Source: Treponema bryantii | GTDB lineage: Bacteria > Spirochaetota > Spirochaetia > Treponematales > Treponemataceae | DNA length: 64,000 nt | Direction: 5' to 3' | Assembly (NCBI RefSeq): GCF_900111035.1 | Contig: NZ_FOFU01000004.1 | Location: 186,001-250,000 of the forward strand | Shown here: positions 1 through 8,232 of the stretch, piece by piece | Position numbering within the stretch: position 1 is the first letter of the stretch | Layout of the letters: every line of letters starts with the position of its first letter | Translations under genes and position numbers: made by a program | Notes under the pieces: model-generated | What the model saw: only the letters and a program-made list of their open reading frames with translations | What the model was told of the DNA's origin: nothing | Databases searched by the model: none

Positions 1-3000
1 CTTACAGATGCAAAAACAAATCTCATAAAGATTAACGAAAAGTTCAACGAAAAACTCGGACAGCTTTCAGAAGCCTTTGCCGGTAAAGTGGATGCACTTC
101 AGACAAAATACAATCAGCAGCTTGAATCTATCGGCGGACGTAACGACGGAATTATTGCAAAAACTCTTGCCCGCTTTAATGAAGACAGCAATAAACTTGA
201 AGCAGAATACACAAAGCAGATGGAAAGCATTCAGAAGAAAAATGAAGGTAACTACTCTGCCCTTTCTGAAAAGTTCAACAGTGACTTCCAGAAATTCCAG
301 GAAGCCTATACTTCTGCTTTTGAGAATGCAACCGCTACAAATAATAAGAAGGTAAATGACTTCAACCAGCTCTTTGTAGAAGAACACAAAAAGTTTGCAG
401 AAGAACACGAACGCCTTATTCAGGATTTTGCTGCAGCAATAAATGAATCACAGAGCGCAAACGACAGAAAGCTTGCAGAACTCAAGGATTCTCAGGATGA
501 ACAGATTCAGAGCCTGAACGAAATCTACAATTCAGAATATACAAAAATCAAGGAAGAATACCTCGGCCGCTTTGAGTCACTTCAGGATGAATATTCACAG
601 CAGATTGACGGCCTTCAGAATGTATTTGGAAACCGTATCGAAGAGCTTTCTAATACAGAAGATGATTACAAGGCAAGAATTGAGAATCTCCGCAGTCAGC
701 TCGAAATCAGTCTGCGTCAGTGCAACGAACGTTCAGCTTCTCTCCAGACAGAAATTTCTGACATGCAGGAAAAACTTACTGAAACCCTCAAACAGGTTGC
801 TTCAGAAGCTACAACTTCCGTTCAGAATGCAGAATCTTCTGTACAGGCAATCAAGACTCAGTGTGATGAAGCAGAACGTAAAGCTGCCGCTCTTAAACCA
901 GAACTCGAAGAAAAGATTGCTCAGATGAATATGAGTCTCGACAACGTTCAGAACGAAACTCTTCAGAAACTCGAAAGACTTCAGTCTGCAACAGAAGCTC
1001 AGATTAACGCAATTCAACAAGAAACAACTTCAAAGATTGAACAGCTTCAGGATGCATCTGATTCTCAGATTACAGCCATTCAGAGAGAAACTTCTGACAA
1101 ACTTGAACAGTTCCAGAACACATCTGAAAATCATATTGAAGAAATTCAGAAAGAAACTGAAGAAAAGATTGATCGTATTCAGACCTCGGCAGATAATCAG
1201 ATTACTGCAATTCTTTCTGAGACAGGAACAAAAATCAAAGAGTTCCAGGCTAAAACAGAGCAGGCACTTAAAGCACTTCAGAGTGATTCTGCACAGAAGT
1301 ATGAAACTATCAAGGCAGAAAGCAATTCTAAGTTTGATAATTTCAGAAAAGAAACAAATACAAAGATTGAAGTTTTCCAGAACGAAGCTGATAACCAGAT
1401 TGAAGACTTTAAGAAAGATGCTGCTTCAAAAATCGGAAGTTTCCAGAATGAAGCAGAAACTCAGATTGCAGAATTCAAAAAGGATACAACTGCAAAACTT
1501 GAAAACTTCCAGAACGAAGCAGACCGCCAGATTGAAGGCTTTAAGGGAGATACTACAACCCGTCTCGACAACTTCCAGAACGAAACAAATGCTCGTCTCG
1601 AAAGCCTTACAAAAATCATTACAGATTCTGTTCGCAAGGCAGTTTCAGAAAGCGAAGTTAAACACCTCAATATTCTTGAAAATGTCGACAGCCAGCTCAA
1701 TGCCTACAAGAAAGATATTGAATACAAACTGTCACAGATTCAGGTTTCAGAAAGCGATATCGATACACTCGAAAAGAGCCTTAAGGCTGCAATGGCCGAA
1801 GTTCAGAACAGAATTCTCAGAGACTTCGATACCTTTACTACAAGCCAGAAGCAGAAGCATGAAGAATTCAGTAATACAATCAAAGAAGATTCTGCCGAAA
1901 TTGAATCTAAGATTACAGAAATCAACCGCTCACTCGACAGCCTCAAAGAAACTGCAACCGGCAGCATGAGTGCTAAGATTCAGGAATTTGAATCAGAGTT
2001 TAATCAGATTCTTTCAACAAAGAGCAATCAGATTGATTCTGATCTTTCTGAATGGAAGAGTGACCTTGATACAAAACTCACAAAAATCTCTAACACATAC
2101 GAAGACAACCGTAAAAAGCTTGAGACTAAATATCTTGATGAGTTCAAGACAGGAATTGAAGGACTTCAGACAAGAGCTTCTGATCAATACACAAAAGTTG
2201 CCGCATCCATTGAACGCACAAAGCAGGAAATGGAAGATTCAATTAAAGACATTCAGGACTTTGTTAACCGCTATAAAAGTGATACAGATAATTCGCTCAA
2301 CACTCTTACAAAAACATCTGAAGAAGTTCTTAAGAAAGAAATTGAAAACAATAAAGAACTTGTACAGACTACCCTTTCAAAGCTTCAGGAAGAATTGCTT
2401 GGAGACCTTAAACTGTTTGAAGAATCTCTTAAGACAAGACAGGAAACAGGTTCATCTTCAATCGATGCAGCTCTTGCAGAATTCAATACCTGGAAGCAGC
2501 AGCTTAAAACTCAGTTCGAGGATTCAGCCGCAATCTTCAATACTGACCTTGAAAAGTTCAAGGCACAGTCTGATGATAAGATTAACGAAGAAGCACAGAA
2601 GCTTCTCCAGAATATGAATGATTACGCAGTTGCAGTTCAGAATCAGCATAATGAACTCAACGACAAGATTGCAGATCTCGAAAACAAGACCGGTACTTCT
2701 ATTAAAGAATACGAAGAAAAGTCAAAATCAATTTTGAATCAGATGGGCAGTATGTACAAGAAAATGCTTGAAGATACTAAGGCTCGTCTCGAAGAACAGG
2801 ATACAGCAGCAAAAGAAAGAACAGAAGCATTCAAGAAAGACATCAAGGAAGCAGAAGACAGAAATGCTGCAAATCAGTCTGCCTTCACTCTTAAGATGCA
2901 GGACAACGCAAACCTTATTCAGACCCGACTCGGAGACATTGAAAAGGAATTGCAGGACGTTAAATCTAACATTCAGAACTATGAAACTGCAGACAAGATG

Positions 3001-3846
3001 CGCCGTCAGCTCGAAGCAAATGTTGCAGAGCTTAACAATTCATTCACAAAACTTAAGGGCTATGCAGATTCAGCTGATAAGATGAACGTTCAGTATACTT
3101 CTATCCTTAAGATTAACGAAGAAATTAACCGCCAGCTTGCAGGAATGGAAGCACAGAAGAACCGCGTTATTGGTCTTGAGCAGCAGTTCAATAAGATGCT
3201 CGCTCTTTCAAACACAATTGATGATCGAATTCAGTCTTTGAACACAACTTCTGATGACCTGCAATCTATGGAAGTTACAGTACGTAATTACAACGACCGT
3301 CTCCAGTATGTATCTGAACAGTATGAACGTCTGGACAAAAAGGATGAAGTTGTAACACGCATTATGACTGATGTTGATAATCAGTTTGAAAAACTTAAGG
3401 AACTCGAACAGAGACTTACAAACTGTAACCGTCAGGCTGTTTCATTGCCACAGGAAATCAAAGAGGTTCAGGCAAACGTTGATAAGATTCTCCAGAGTGG
3501 ACCAAAACTTACTACAGCAATAGGAAAACTTGAAGATCTTGATGGAATTATTTCTGATACAGAAAAGAGAATCGAAGCACTTAATTCTGTACAGAAAGGT
3601 ATTCAGAAAACACAGCTCGACCTTGAAGGCATCAACCGCGATGTTGATAACAAGTTCAACATCTTACAGAAGATGACTCAGCAGGAACTTGCTAAGAAGC
3701 CAAGAGCAAAGGGAAATACAATAAATCCTCAGATTAACGAGACTGTAAGAACCCTTAAGCGTAAGGGCTGGACAATTGCAGAAATTGCAGAAAATGTAAA
3801 ACTTACAGAAAACGAAGTAGATTTAATTCTTCAGTTACCGGAGTAG
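1..3846 (+). CDS. Giant coiled-coil protein, SpiroCoCo-like (5' end outside window)
   Basis: The frame is open from base 1, so the start lies upstream and 1281 residues are visible. Almost the whole length is charged heptad/hendecad-type coiled coil rich in Gln, Glu, Lys, Asn and Ser, with essentially no Pro and few Cys. Residues encoded by 979-1638 are tandem 22-residue repeats. The last 40 or so residues (from about 3720) are different: a basic segment followed by RKGWTIAEIAENVKLTENEV, which looks like a small helix-turn-helix. I see no membrane segment in the visible part. Very long coiled-coil proteins with this type of C-terminal tail are known in spirochaetes; a cytoskeletal or scaffolding role is inference. 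Codons are strongly biased (CAG, GAA, AAG), consistent with good expression. It converges on ispF, with a hairpin between them. Confidence 0.8.
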   Translation, partial: LTDAKTNLIKINEKFNEKLGQLSEAFAGKVDALQTKYNQQLESIGGRNDGIIAKTLARFNEDSNKLEAEYTKQMESIQKKNEGNYSALSEKFNSDFQKFQEAYTSAFENATATNNKKVNDFNQLFVEEHKKFAEEHERLIQDFAAAINESQSANDRKLAELKDSQDEQIQSLNEIYNSEYTKIKEEYLGRFESLQDEYSQQIDGLQNVFGNRIEELSNTEDDYKARIENLRSQLEISLRQCNERSASLQTEISDMQEKLTETLKQVASEATTSVQNAESSVQAIKTQCDEAERKAAALKPELEEKIAQMNMSLDNVQNETLQKLERLQSATEAQINAIQQETTSKIEQLQDASDSQITAIQRETSDKLEQFQNTSENHIEEIQKETEEKIDRIQTSADNQITAILSETGTKIKEFQAKTEQALKALQSDSAQKYETIKAESNSKFDNFRKETNTKIEVFQNEADNQIEDFKKDAASKIGSFQNEAETQIAEFKKDTTAKLENFQNEADRQIEGFKGDTTTRLDNFQNETNARLESLTKIITDSVRKAVSESEVKHLNILENVDSQLNAYKKDIEYKLSQIQVSESDIDTLEKSLKAAMAEVQNRILRDFDTFTTSQKQKHEEFSNTIKEDSAEIESKITEINRSLDSLKETATGSMSAKIQEFESEFNQILSTKSNQIDSDLSEWKSDLDTKLTKISNTYEDNRKKLETKYLDEFKTGIEGLQTRASDQYTKVAASIERTKQEMEDSIKDIQDFVNRYKSDTDNSLNTLTKTSEEVLKKEIENNKELVQTTLSKLQEELLGDLKLFEESLKTRQETGSSSIDAALAEFNTWKQQLKTQFEDSAAIFNTDLEKFKAQSDDKINEEAQKLLQNMNDYAVAVQNQHNELNDKIADLENKTGTSIKEYEEKSKSILNQMGSMYKKMLEDTKARLEEQDTAAKERTEAFKKDIKEAEDRNAANQSAFTLKMQDNANLIQTRLGDIEKELQDVKSNIQNYETADKMRRQLEANVAELNNSFTKLKGYADSADKMNVQYTSILKINEEINRQLAGMEAQKNRVIGLEQQFNKMLALSNTIDDRIQSLNTTSDDLQSMEVTVRNYNDRLQYVSEQYERLDKKDEVVTRIMTDVDNQFEKLKELEQRLTNCNRQAVSLPQEIKEVQANVDKILQSGPKLTTAIGKLEDLDGIISDTEKRIEALNSVQKGIQKTQLDLEGINRDVDNKFNILQKMTQQELAKKPRAKGNTINPQINETVRTLKRKGWTIAEIAENVKLTENEVDLILQLPE
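979..1638 (+). repeat. Ten tandem 66-bp units encoding 22-residue coiled-coil repeats
   Basis: Units begin at 979, 1045, 1111, 1177, 1243, 1309, 1375, 1441, 1507 and 1573, all exactly 66 bp apart and in frame. The protein unit has the form FQNEADxQIEDFKKDxxxKI plus two residues; units 7 to 9 are the most alike, and the last decays after its first half. Twenty-two residues equal two hendecads, so this part should form a straight or slightly right-handed coiled coil rather than a classical heptad coil. Confidence 0.9.
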
Positions 3847-3866
3847 GCTATAATAGAAGAGCCGTT

Positions 3867-3896
3867 AAAAAACGAGCTGCGACAGCGGGTCGTTTT
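3867..3896. terminator. Hairpin between convergent coiled-coil gene and ispF
   Basis: AAAACGA pairs with TCGTTTT, with an inner GCTG-CGA-CAGC hairpin and a three-base bulge (GGG). It sits 20 bp after the stop of the plus-strand gene and 54 bp after the end of ispF on the other strand. A/T tracts on both sides would let it serve both directions, though the T tract is only four bases. Confidence 0.5.
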
Positions 3897-3950
3897 AGGC
3901 TCAACCAGAAAACGCCTCAAGCGGCGAGACTATGCGAGCCGCCCATACGC

Positions 3951-4424
3951 CTATCGTTCAAGCAAGCAAACTGCCTGTGCCTCTATGGCATCTGATGTAC
4001 CAACCGGCGGGAGTTTCTCGCCGGTTTTTGCTTTAACAAAGACCTGCGAAGCTTCAACTTCAAGGATGGCAGCAATACTTTCTATTACTTCCTGACGATG
4101 AGGCAGGAACTTTGGTTTTTCAAGTTTTATAACGCAATCAAGGTTTCCAAGTTTCCAGCCCGCATTACGGACATCTTTCCACACTGCTCTCAGCAGTTCT
4201 GCAGAATCTGCATCCTTCCACTTAGCATCCTCAGGTGGAAAATACGAACCGATATCTCCAAGACCGGCAGCACCAAGAAGTGCATCAGTTATTGCATGAA
4301 GAAGAACGTCGCCGTCAGAATGGCCGTCCTCCCCTTTTTCAAAATCAAAAACAACACCGCCAAGAATCAGACGTCTGCCCTCAACGAGGCGATGTAAATC
4401 ATAACCAAGCCCAACTCGAATCAT
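3951..4424 (-). CDS. ispF: 2-C-methyl-D-erythritol 2,4-cyclodiphosphate synthase
   Basis: Catalyses the cyclisation of CDP-methylerythritol 2-phosphate to MEcPP in the MEP isoprenoid pathway. The 157-residue length is standard. Family features are plain: the N-terminal GLGYDLHRL with metal ligands D9 and H11, the HSDGDVLLHAITDALLGAA block holding the third metal-binding His, DIGSYFPP, and the C-terminal KAKTGEKLPPVGTSDAIEAQA. The start at 4424 is set by a perfect AGGAGG six bases upstream; a longer in-frame extension exists but lacks support. The gene overlaps the 3' end of ispD by 26 bp, so the two are translationally coupled, as is common for this pair. Confidence 0.96.
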   Translation of the reverse strand: MIRVGLGYDLHRLVEGRRLILGGVVFDFEKGEDGHSDGDVLLHAITDALLGAAGLGDIGSYFPPEDAKWKDADSAELLRAVWKDVRNAGWKLGNLDCVIKLEKPKFLPHRQEVIESIAAILEVEASQVFVKAKTGEKLPPVGTSDAIEAQAVCLLER

Positions 4425-5166
4425 CCGGCACCTCCTGGTCATTTTGTAAGTCGCTGTCATCCTGAACTCGATTCAGGATCTCCAAATCTGACGGATATGT
4501 GATTTTTATATTATTTACGTCGCCTGGAGTTACACGGACACGGCCGCAATATACACCCCAGATTTCTGTGTCGTCGGTGTATTCTTTACCATCTGCTGCT
4601 GCGCGGCCGTGAGCCTCGAGAAGTTTATTAAACTCAAAGCATTGAGGCGTCTGCACTGCAGTAAGGTTGCTGCGCACCAGATGACGGGTTATAAAACCTT
4701 CACTGTCTATTTCTTTCTGTGTATCTGTAGGAGTAATGCCTGGAACAGAGGCTCCATATTTTACAGCAGCTTCCAGTGCTTCCATAATAACTTCCCGGCT
4801 CACAAAAGGCCTTGCTCCGTCATGAATCAAAACAATATCAGGCTGGCCTGTTACAGCGAGTAATCCGTGGTAAACAGATTTCTGCCGGGTTTCAGCACCT
4901 TCAGTAATTCTGACTTCAGGAGCAATTTTACCGAGGGCTTCTATACATTTATCAATTCCGCCAGCAGGACAGGTTACTATAAAGTCTGTAATTTCAAGCC
5001 CTTCACAGGCATTTAAAAAAGTTTCAGCACAGACCGAGAGGACTGTGCCGTTTTTATAAGGAAGATATTCTTTTTTTATACCGCCGCCAATTCTTGTAGA
5101 AGAACCGGCCGCAGTAATGATAATTGCAATTTTAGAATGAATCGTCTTCGTCGTCAAAATCGTCAT
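4399..5166 (-). CDS. ispD: 2-C-methyl-D-erythritol 4-phosphate cytidylyltransferase
   Basis: Transfers CMP from CTP to MEP in the non-mevalonate isoprenoid pathway. Clear motifs: IIITAAGSSTRIGGGIKKEY (nucleotide-binding loop near the N terminus), VLIHDGARPFVSREV, and the C-terminal GDVNNIKITYPSDLEI. The start is uncertain: ATG at 5166 gives 255 residues, TTG at 5157 is possible, and both lie inside the 3' end of carD, in another frame. The conserved fold should end near DLEIL; a further 24 residues (beginning NRVQDDSDLQ) are encoded partly by a palindromic repeat and partly by the ispF ribosome-binding region, so the tail is probably an acquired extension. carD-ispD-ispF order is also found in actinobacteria. 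Confidence 0.93.
   Translation of the reverse strand: MTILTTKTIHSKIAIIITAAGSSTRIGGGIKKEYLPYKNGTVLSVCAETFLNACEGLEITDFIVTCPAGGIDKCIEALGKIAPEVRITEGAETRQKSVYHGLLAVTGQPDIVLIHDGARPFVSREVIMEALEAAVKYGASVPGITPTDTQKEIDSEGFITRHLVRSNLTAVQTPQCFEFNKLLEAHGRAAADGKEYTDDTEIWGVYCGRVRVTPGDVNNIKITYPSDLEILNRVQDDSDLQNDQEVPDDSSWAWL
4456..4480. repeat. GTCAT-type palindrome inside the 3' end of ispD
   Basis: GTC followed by ATCCTGAA-CTCG-ATTCAGGAT, an 8-bp inverted repeat. Read on the minus strand it encodes part of the unusual IspD tail (ILNRVQDD). The same architecture (GTCAT plus palindrome) recurs at 55831-55854 and 49289-49355 in this window, so I take it as a dispersed short palindromic repeat. Its origin as an insertion is inference. 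Confidence 0.6.
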
Positions 5167-5800
5167 CCGCACCCATATCGTCAGCTGAATCATCTTCATC
5201 ATCAGAATCATCTGAGCTGCGTCTGTTATTTCCTTCCGAAATATCATCCATCAAATCATCATCTTCATCATCTTCAAGAATGATAGAGTGTTTAATTTTT
5301 GGAGTTGCTCCAGGTGGCTCGAGCTTTGTATGAATCTCGGCTTCAATATCCTTTGAAGATTTTCCAAGTGCATAAGCAATTTCATCTTCAAGAAGTTTCT
5401 TTGCTGAATCATAAAGTTTGCGCTCAAGGATTGGAAGTTCCTTTACCTTACTTCTGTTGTAAAGGCAGCGAACAATTGTAGCGATATCTTTTACAGTACC
5501 CTTCTTAAGAAGGTCAAGGTTCATCTGATAGCGGAGTTTCCAGTCTGAAGTGATTGGTTCAAAATCATCTGAAAGCAGATTCAAAGCTTCCTGCGCTTCT
5601 TTGGCAGAAACTATCTGTCTAATACCAAGATTCTCTGCATTCTCAACAGGAACCATAACAACCATATCAGAGGCTTCAATATAAATCTTATAGTAAAGGA
5701 CAGTATTATCTTTAAAAGTCTTCTCAAAAACTTCCTTTACAATTCCAACACCCTGACTTGGGTAAACCACTTTCTGGTTAATTTTAAATTTTTGTGCCAT
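5132..5800 (-). CDS. carD: CarD-type RNA polymerase-binding regulator with acidic tail
   Basis: Global regulator that binds the RNA polymerase beta subunit and stabilises open complexes, often at rRNA promoters. The N-terminal Tudor-like RID is evident (KINQKVVYPSQGVGIVKEV, then YYKIYIEASDMVVMVPVENA), followed by the helical DNA-binding domain up to about residue 160. CarD proteins usually stop near there; this one adds about 60 residues dominated by Asp, Glu and Ser, ending DDDFDDEDDSF. The start at 5800 gives 222 residues and matches the family N terminus; there is no good ribosome-binding site and a TATAAT lies nine bases upstream of the ATG. ispD starts within the 3' end of this gene. Confidence 0.92.
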   Translation of the reverse strand: MAQKFKINQKVVYPSQGVGIVKEVFEKTFKDNTVLYYKIYIEASDMVVMVPVENAENLGIRQIVSAKEAQEALNLLSDDFEPITSDWKLRYQMNLDLLKKGTVKDIATIVRCLYNRSKVKELPILERKLYDSAKKLLEDEIAYALGKSSKDIEAEIHTKLEPPGATPKIKHSIILEDDEDDDLMDDISEGNNRRSSDDSDDEDDSADDMGADDDFDDEDDSF

Positions 5801-5809
5801 ATTCTCTAT

Positions 5810-5838
5810 ATTATACATCAAAAAAATGAAAAATTCAA
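5810..5838 (-). promoter_or_regulatory. carD promoter
   Basis: On the minus strand TTGAAT (5833-5838), a 17-bp spacer and TATAAT (5810-5815). The carD ATG starts nine bases after the -10 box, so transcription would begin only a few bases before, or at, the start codon. Confidence 0.7.
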
Positions 5839-5928
5839 TCAATATGAAATTTACAGAGAGATCAATAAATCACAGAAATCTTGAATAAACAAAAATGCTC
5901 CGACATTTTAAAGAATTAAATAAAATTT

Positions 5929-6072
5929 GGCGCGAGGAAGCGGATTTGCAGGGCAAAAAGACTTTGTTTGTGGCTGCCGCGAGAGCGGCAGTATAATAGT
6001 TTCTATACCACAAACAACGTCTAGCGCAATATTGCGCGTTTTTGTCTTGCAAATACGCGACCGGAAGCCAAT
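5929..6072. repeat. Multi-hairpin palindromic element between carD and deaD
   Basis: This is the main content of the 374-bp gap between the carD start and deaD. Nested inverted repeats: GTTTGTGG (5966-5973) pairs with CCACAAAC (6008-6015) and encloses CTGCCGC-GAGA-GCGGCAG (5974-5991), a perfect 7-bp stem with a GNRA-type loop. A second perfect palindrome GCGCAATATTGCGC lies at 6024-6037. Outer arms ATTTGCA (5944-5950) and TGCAAAT (6048-6054), plus CAAAAA/TTTTTG and the end sequences AATTTGGC/GCCAATT, close the whole into one cruciform-like fold. No ORF of note. It may be a MITE-like element or a structured RNA; the sequence does not decide between them. Confidence 0.65.
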
Positions 6073-6133
6073 TTTGACGATGATTATTTTAGAATGAAGA
6101 AGCTCTTATGACTATTGCAAACTTTGACATTTG

Positions 6134-6162
6134 TTGCTTAACTTTGCAATTTCTTGTATATT
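6134..6162 (+). promoter_or_regulatory. deaD promoter
   Basis: TTGCTT (6134-6139), 17 bp, TATATT (6157-6162). The ATG of the helicase is 12 bases downstream and has no Shine-Dalgarno. A TTGACA at 6124-6129 has no partner at proper spacing. Confidence 0.55.
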
Positions 6163-6174
6163 ATCTGAACTTAT

Positions 6175-8187
6175 ATGACAGATTTTATTGAAAACACTGC
6201 AGATCAGACTGCAGACTCGACATTCACTGACGAAAAAATCGAAAACGAAACTCCAGACACTGTAACTTTTGAAGATTTAGGACTTGATGAATACACATTG
6301 AAAGCCGTTGAGAAAAAAGGCTTTGTTACTCCTTCTCCAATTCAGGTGCTTGCTATTCCGCGCCTTCTAACTGGGGATACTAACCTCATTGCGCGTGCCC
6401 GCACTGGTACTGGAAAAACTGCCGCTTTTGGATTACCTATTATTCAGAACGTACGCGGTAAATCAGATCATGTTGAAGCTTTGATTCTTGAACCAACCCG
6501 TGAACTTGCAATGCAGACCTGCACTGAGATGCAGTCTTTTTCTACTTCAGACTATCCACGAACTACTGTGCTTTATGGTGGCGCTTCTTACGCTGCTCAG
6601 ATTAAAGACCTCAAGCGTGGCTGCGAAGTTGTAGTTGGAACACCGGGACGTATCAAAGATCACATCGACCGCAAAACTCTCGACCTCAGCAAAATCAAAT
6701 ACTTCATTCTTGATGAAGGTGATGAAATGCTGGATATGGGCTTTATTGACGACATCGAAGAAATTTTCCGTCACGCTAATCCAGACTGCCGTATCCTTCT
6801 TTTCAGTGCAACTATGCCTGCCCCAATCCTCAAGATTGCCGGCGATTTTATGGGCGAGTATGACATTATCGAAGAGGAAAATGTAATTGACGAAGCACTC
6901 CTCATCGACCAGAAATACTGGGTTGTAAAGGAAAGCGAAAAGATTGAAGCTCTTGTTCGCCTAATCGACATTTCACCGGATTTCTATGGTCTTGTATTTA
7001 CAATGACAAAATCAGATGCAGACCGTGTTACACGCGAACTCGACCTCCGCGGTTACGAAGCGGCTGCCCTTCACGGCGATATCATGCAGAACCAGCGTGA
7101 AAAAGTTCTTGAACGATTCCGCATGAAAAAGACACGCATCCTCGTTGCAACAGACGTAGCTGCCCGCGGTATCGATATTAAGGGAGTTTCTCACGTTGTA
7201 AACTACTCTCTTCCTTTTGATACAGCAACTTACGTTCACCGCATTGGTCGTACAGGCCGCGCCGGAACAGAAGGTATTGCAGTTACATTCGTTCGTCCGG
7301 AAGAACGTCGTAAGCTCGGCTTCCTTTCAAAGAATATTAAGAAGGCCACAAAGAGCGAGTTTATCGAAGGAAAAATTCCAAGTGTAAACGAAGTTTTGAA
7401 CGTAAAGAACGAACGCGTTATCAAAGAGTTGAAGGAAAAAGTATTCAATACGATTGTTGAGAGCTCGCAAAGCGAGTGTATCGAAACATCCGAAGAACTC
7501 AACAACGATGCGACATCTGCGGTAGTTTCGACAAGCACAACCACCGTATCCACCGTAAAATCTGAACTCCTCACTCCACTTTTCACAGACCTCGCTGCAG
7601 CTCTTTGCGAAGGACAGGATGCACAGCAGGTACTTGCCGGAGTTCTCTCAACTGTATACGGCGATCAGCTTTCTCCAAAGCACTACGGAAAAATCAATAC
7701 TGTTTCTTCTGCACCACGCGGTGATCAGAAACGTATTTTCATTTCTCTCGGTAAAAAAGACGGATACCGTGCTAAGGAAATTGCAGACTACTTCAGCGAA
7801 CTGCTTCATATTCCAGGCCGCCTCGTAGATGACATCGATGTTGCACAGCAGTTCTCCCTTGTAAGTCTTCCTGTTGCTTCTGCACGTAAAGCTATTGAGA
7901 TGTCAAAATCTAACCGAAAGCTTCCGCATATGCACTTTGATGAAAAAGACGGCGGAAGAGGACCTCGCAGACCTCATAATGACAAAGCAGATTTTGCTCC
8001 GTCTCGCAGTGAACGCCCTTCTCGTGGTAAACGAGACTCTGCAAAATCAGATAAGGCACCTCGTGGCCGTCTTAATGCAAAGGGAAATAAGCCAAACGTT
8101 CATGCACAGACAGAACGTTCTTCATCACGCAAAAATGGTGGAGCTGCACTCTACAAGAAGAACGGTAAAAAAGCAGAGCGCTTCTAA
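6175..8187 (+). CDS. deaD: DEAD-box RNA helicase with DbpA-type RNA-binding domain (motif II DEGD)
   Basis: ATP-dependent RNA helicase of the CsdA/DeaD type, likely in ribosome assembly and cold-stress RNA remodelling. Motifs in order: Q motif near residue 51, motif I ARTGTGKT (75-82), PTRELAMQ, TPGRI, motif II, SAT (211-213), VATDVAARGIDI and HRIGRTGRAG. Motif II reads DEGD (180-183): the usual Ala is Gly. A low-complexity Ser/Thr/Val linker (about 435-465) leads to a DbpA-type RNA-binding fold (about 515-590), then an Arg/Lys/Ser-rich basic tail. At 670 residues it is a full-size family member. There is no ribosome-binding site before the ATG. Confidence 0.93.
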   Translation: MTDFIENTADQTADSTFTDEKIENETPDTVTFEDLGLDEYTLKAVEKKGFVTPSPIQVLAIPRLLTGDTNLIARARTGTGKTAAFGLPIIQNVRGKSDHVEALILEPTRELAMQTCTEMQSFSTSDYPRTTVLYGGASYAAQIKDLKRGCEVVVGTPGRIKDHIDRKTLDLSKIKYFILDEGDEMLDMGFIDDIEEIFRHANPDCRILLFSATMPAPILKIAGDFMGEYDIIEEENVIDEALLIDQKYWVVKESEKIEALVRLIDISPDFYGLVFTMTKSDADRVTRELDLRGYEAAALHGDIMQNQREKVLERFRMKKTRILVATDVAARGIDIKGVSHVVNYSLPFDTATYVHRIGRTGRAGTEGIAVTFVRPEERRKLGFLSKNIKKATKSEFIEGKIPSVNEVLNVKNERVIKELKEKVFNTIVESSQSECIETSEELNNDATSAVVSTSTTTVSTVKSELLTPLFTDLAAALCEGQDAQQVLAGVLSTVYGDQLSPKHYGKINTVSSAPRGDQKRIFISLGKKDGYRAKEIADYFSELLHIPGRLVDDIDVAQQFSLVSLPVASARKAIEMSKSNRKLPHMHFDEKDGGRGPRRPHNDKADFAPSRSERPSRGKRDSAKSDKAPRGRLNAKGNKPNVHAQTERSSSRKNGGAALYKKNGKKAERF

Positions 8188-8232
8188 TTAAATTCGCTTT
8201 TTTTGCTATTATGTTTTATACTGTTATTTTAG

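Noticed and set aside
1037-2617. Two long plus-strand frames (310 and 215 codons) within the coiled-coil gene
   Set aside because: They are +1-type shadows of the repetitive coiled-coil sequence, rich in Arg/Leu/Ser, with no ribosome-binding sites.
7465-7480. CTCGCAAAGCGAG palindrome in the deaD linker
   Set aside because: Only 5-bp arms with a 3-base loop inside a low-complexity coding linker; no second copy seen here.
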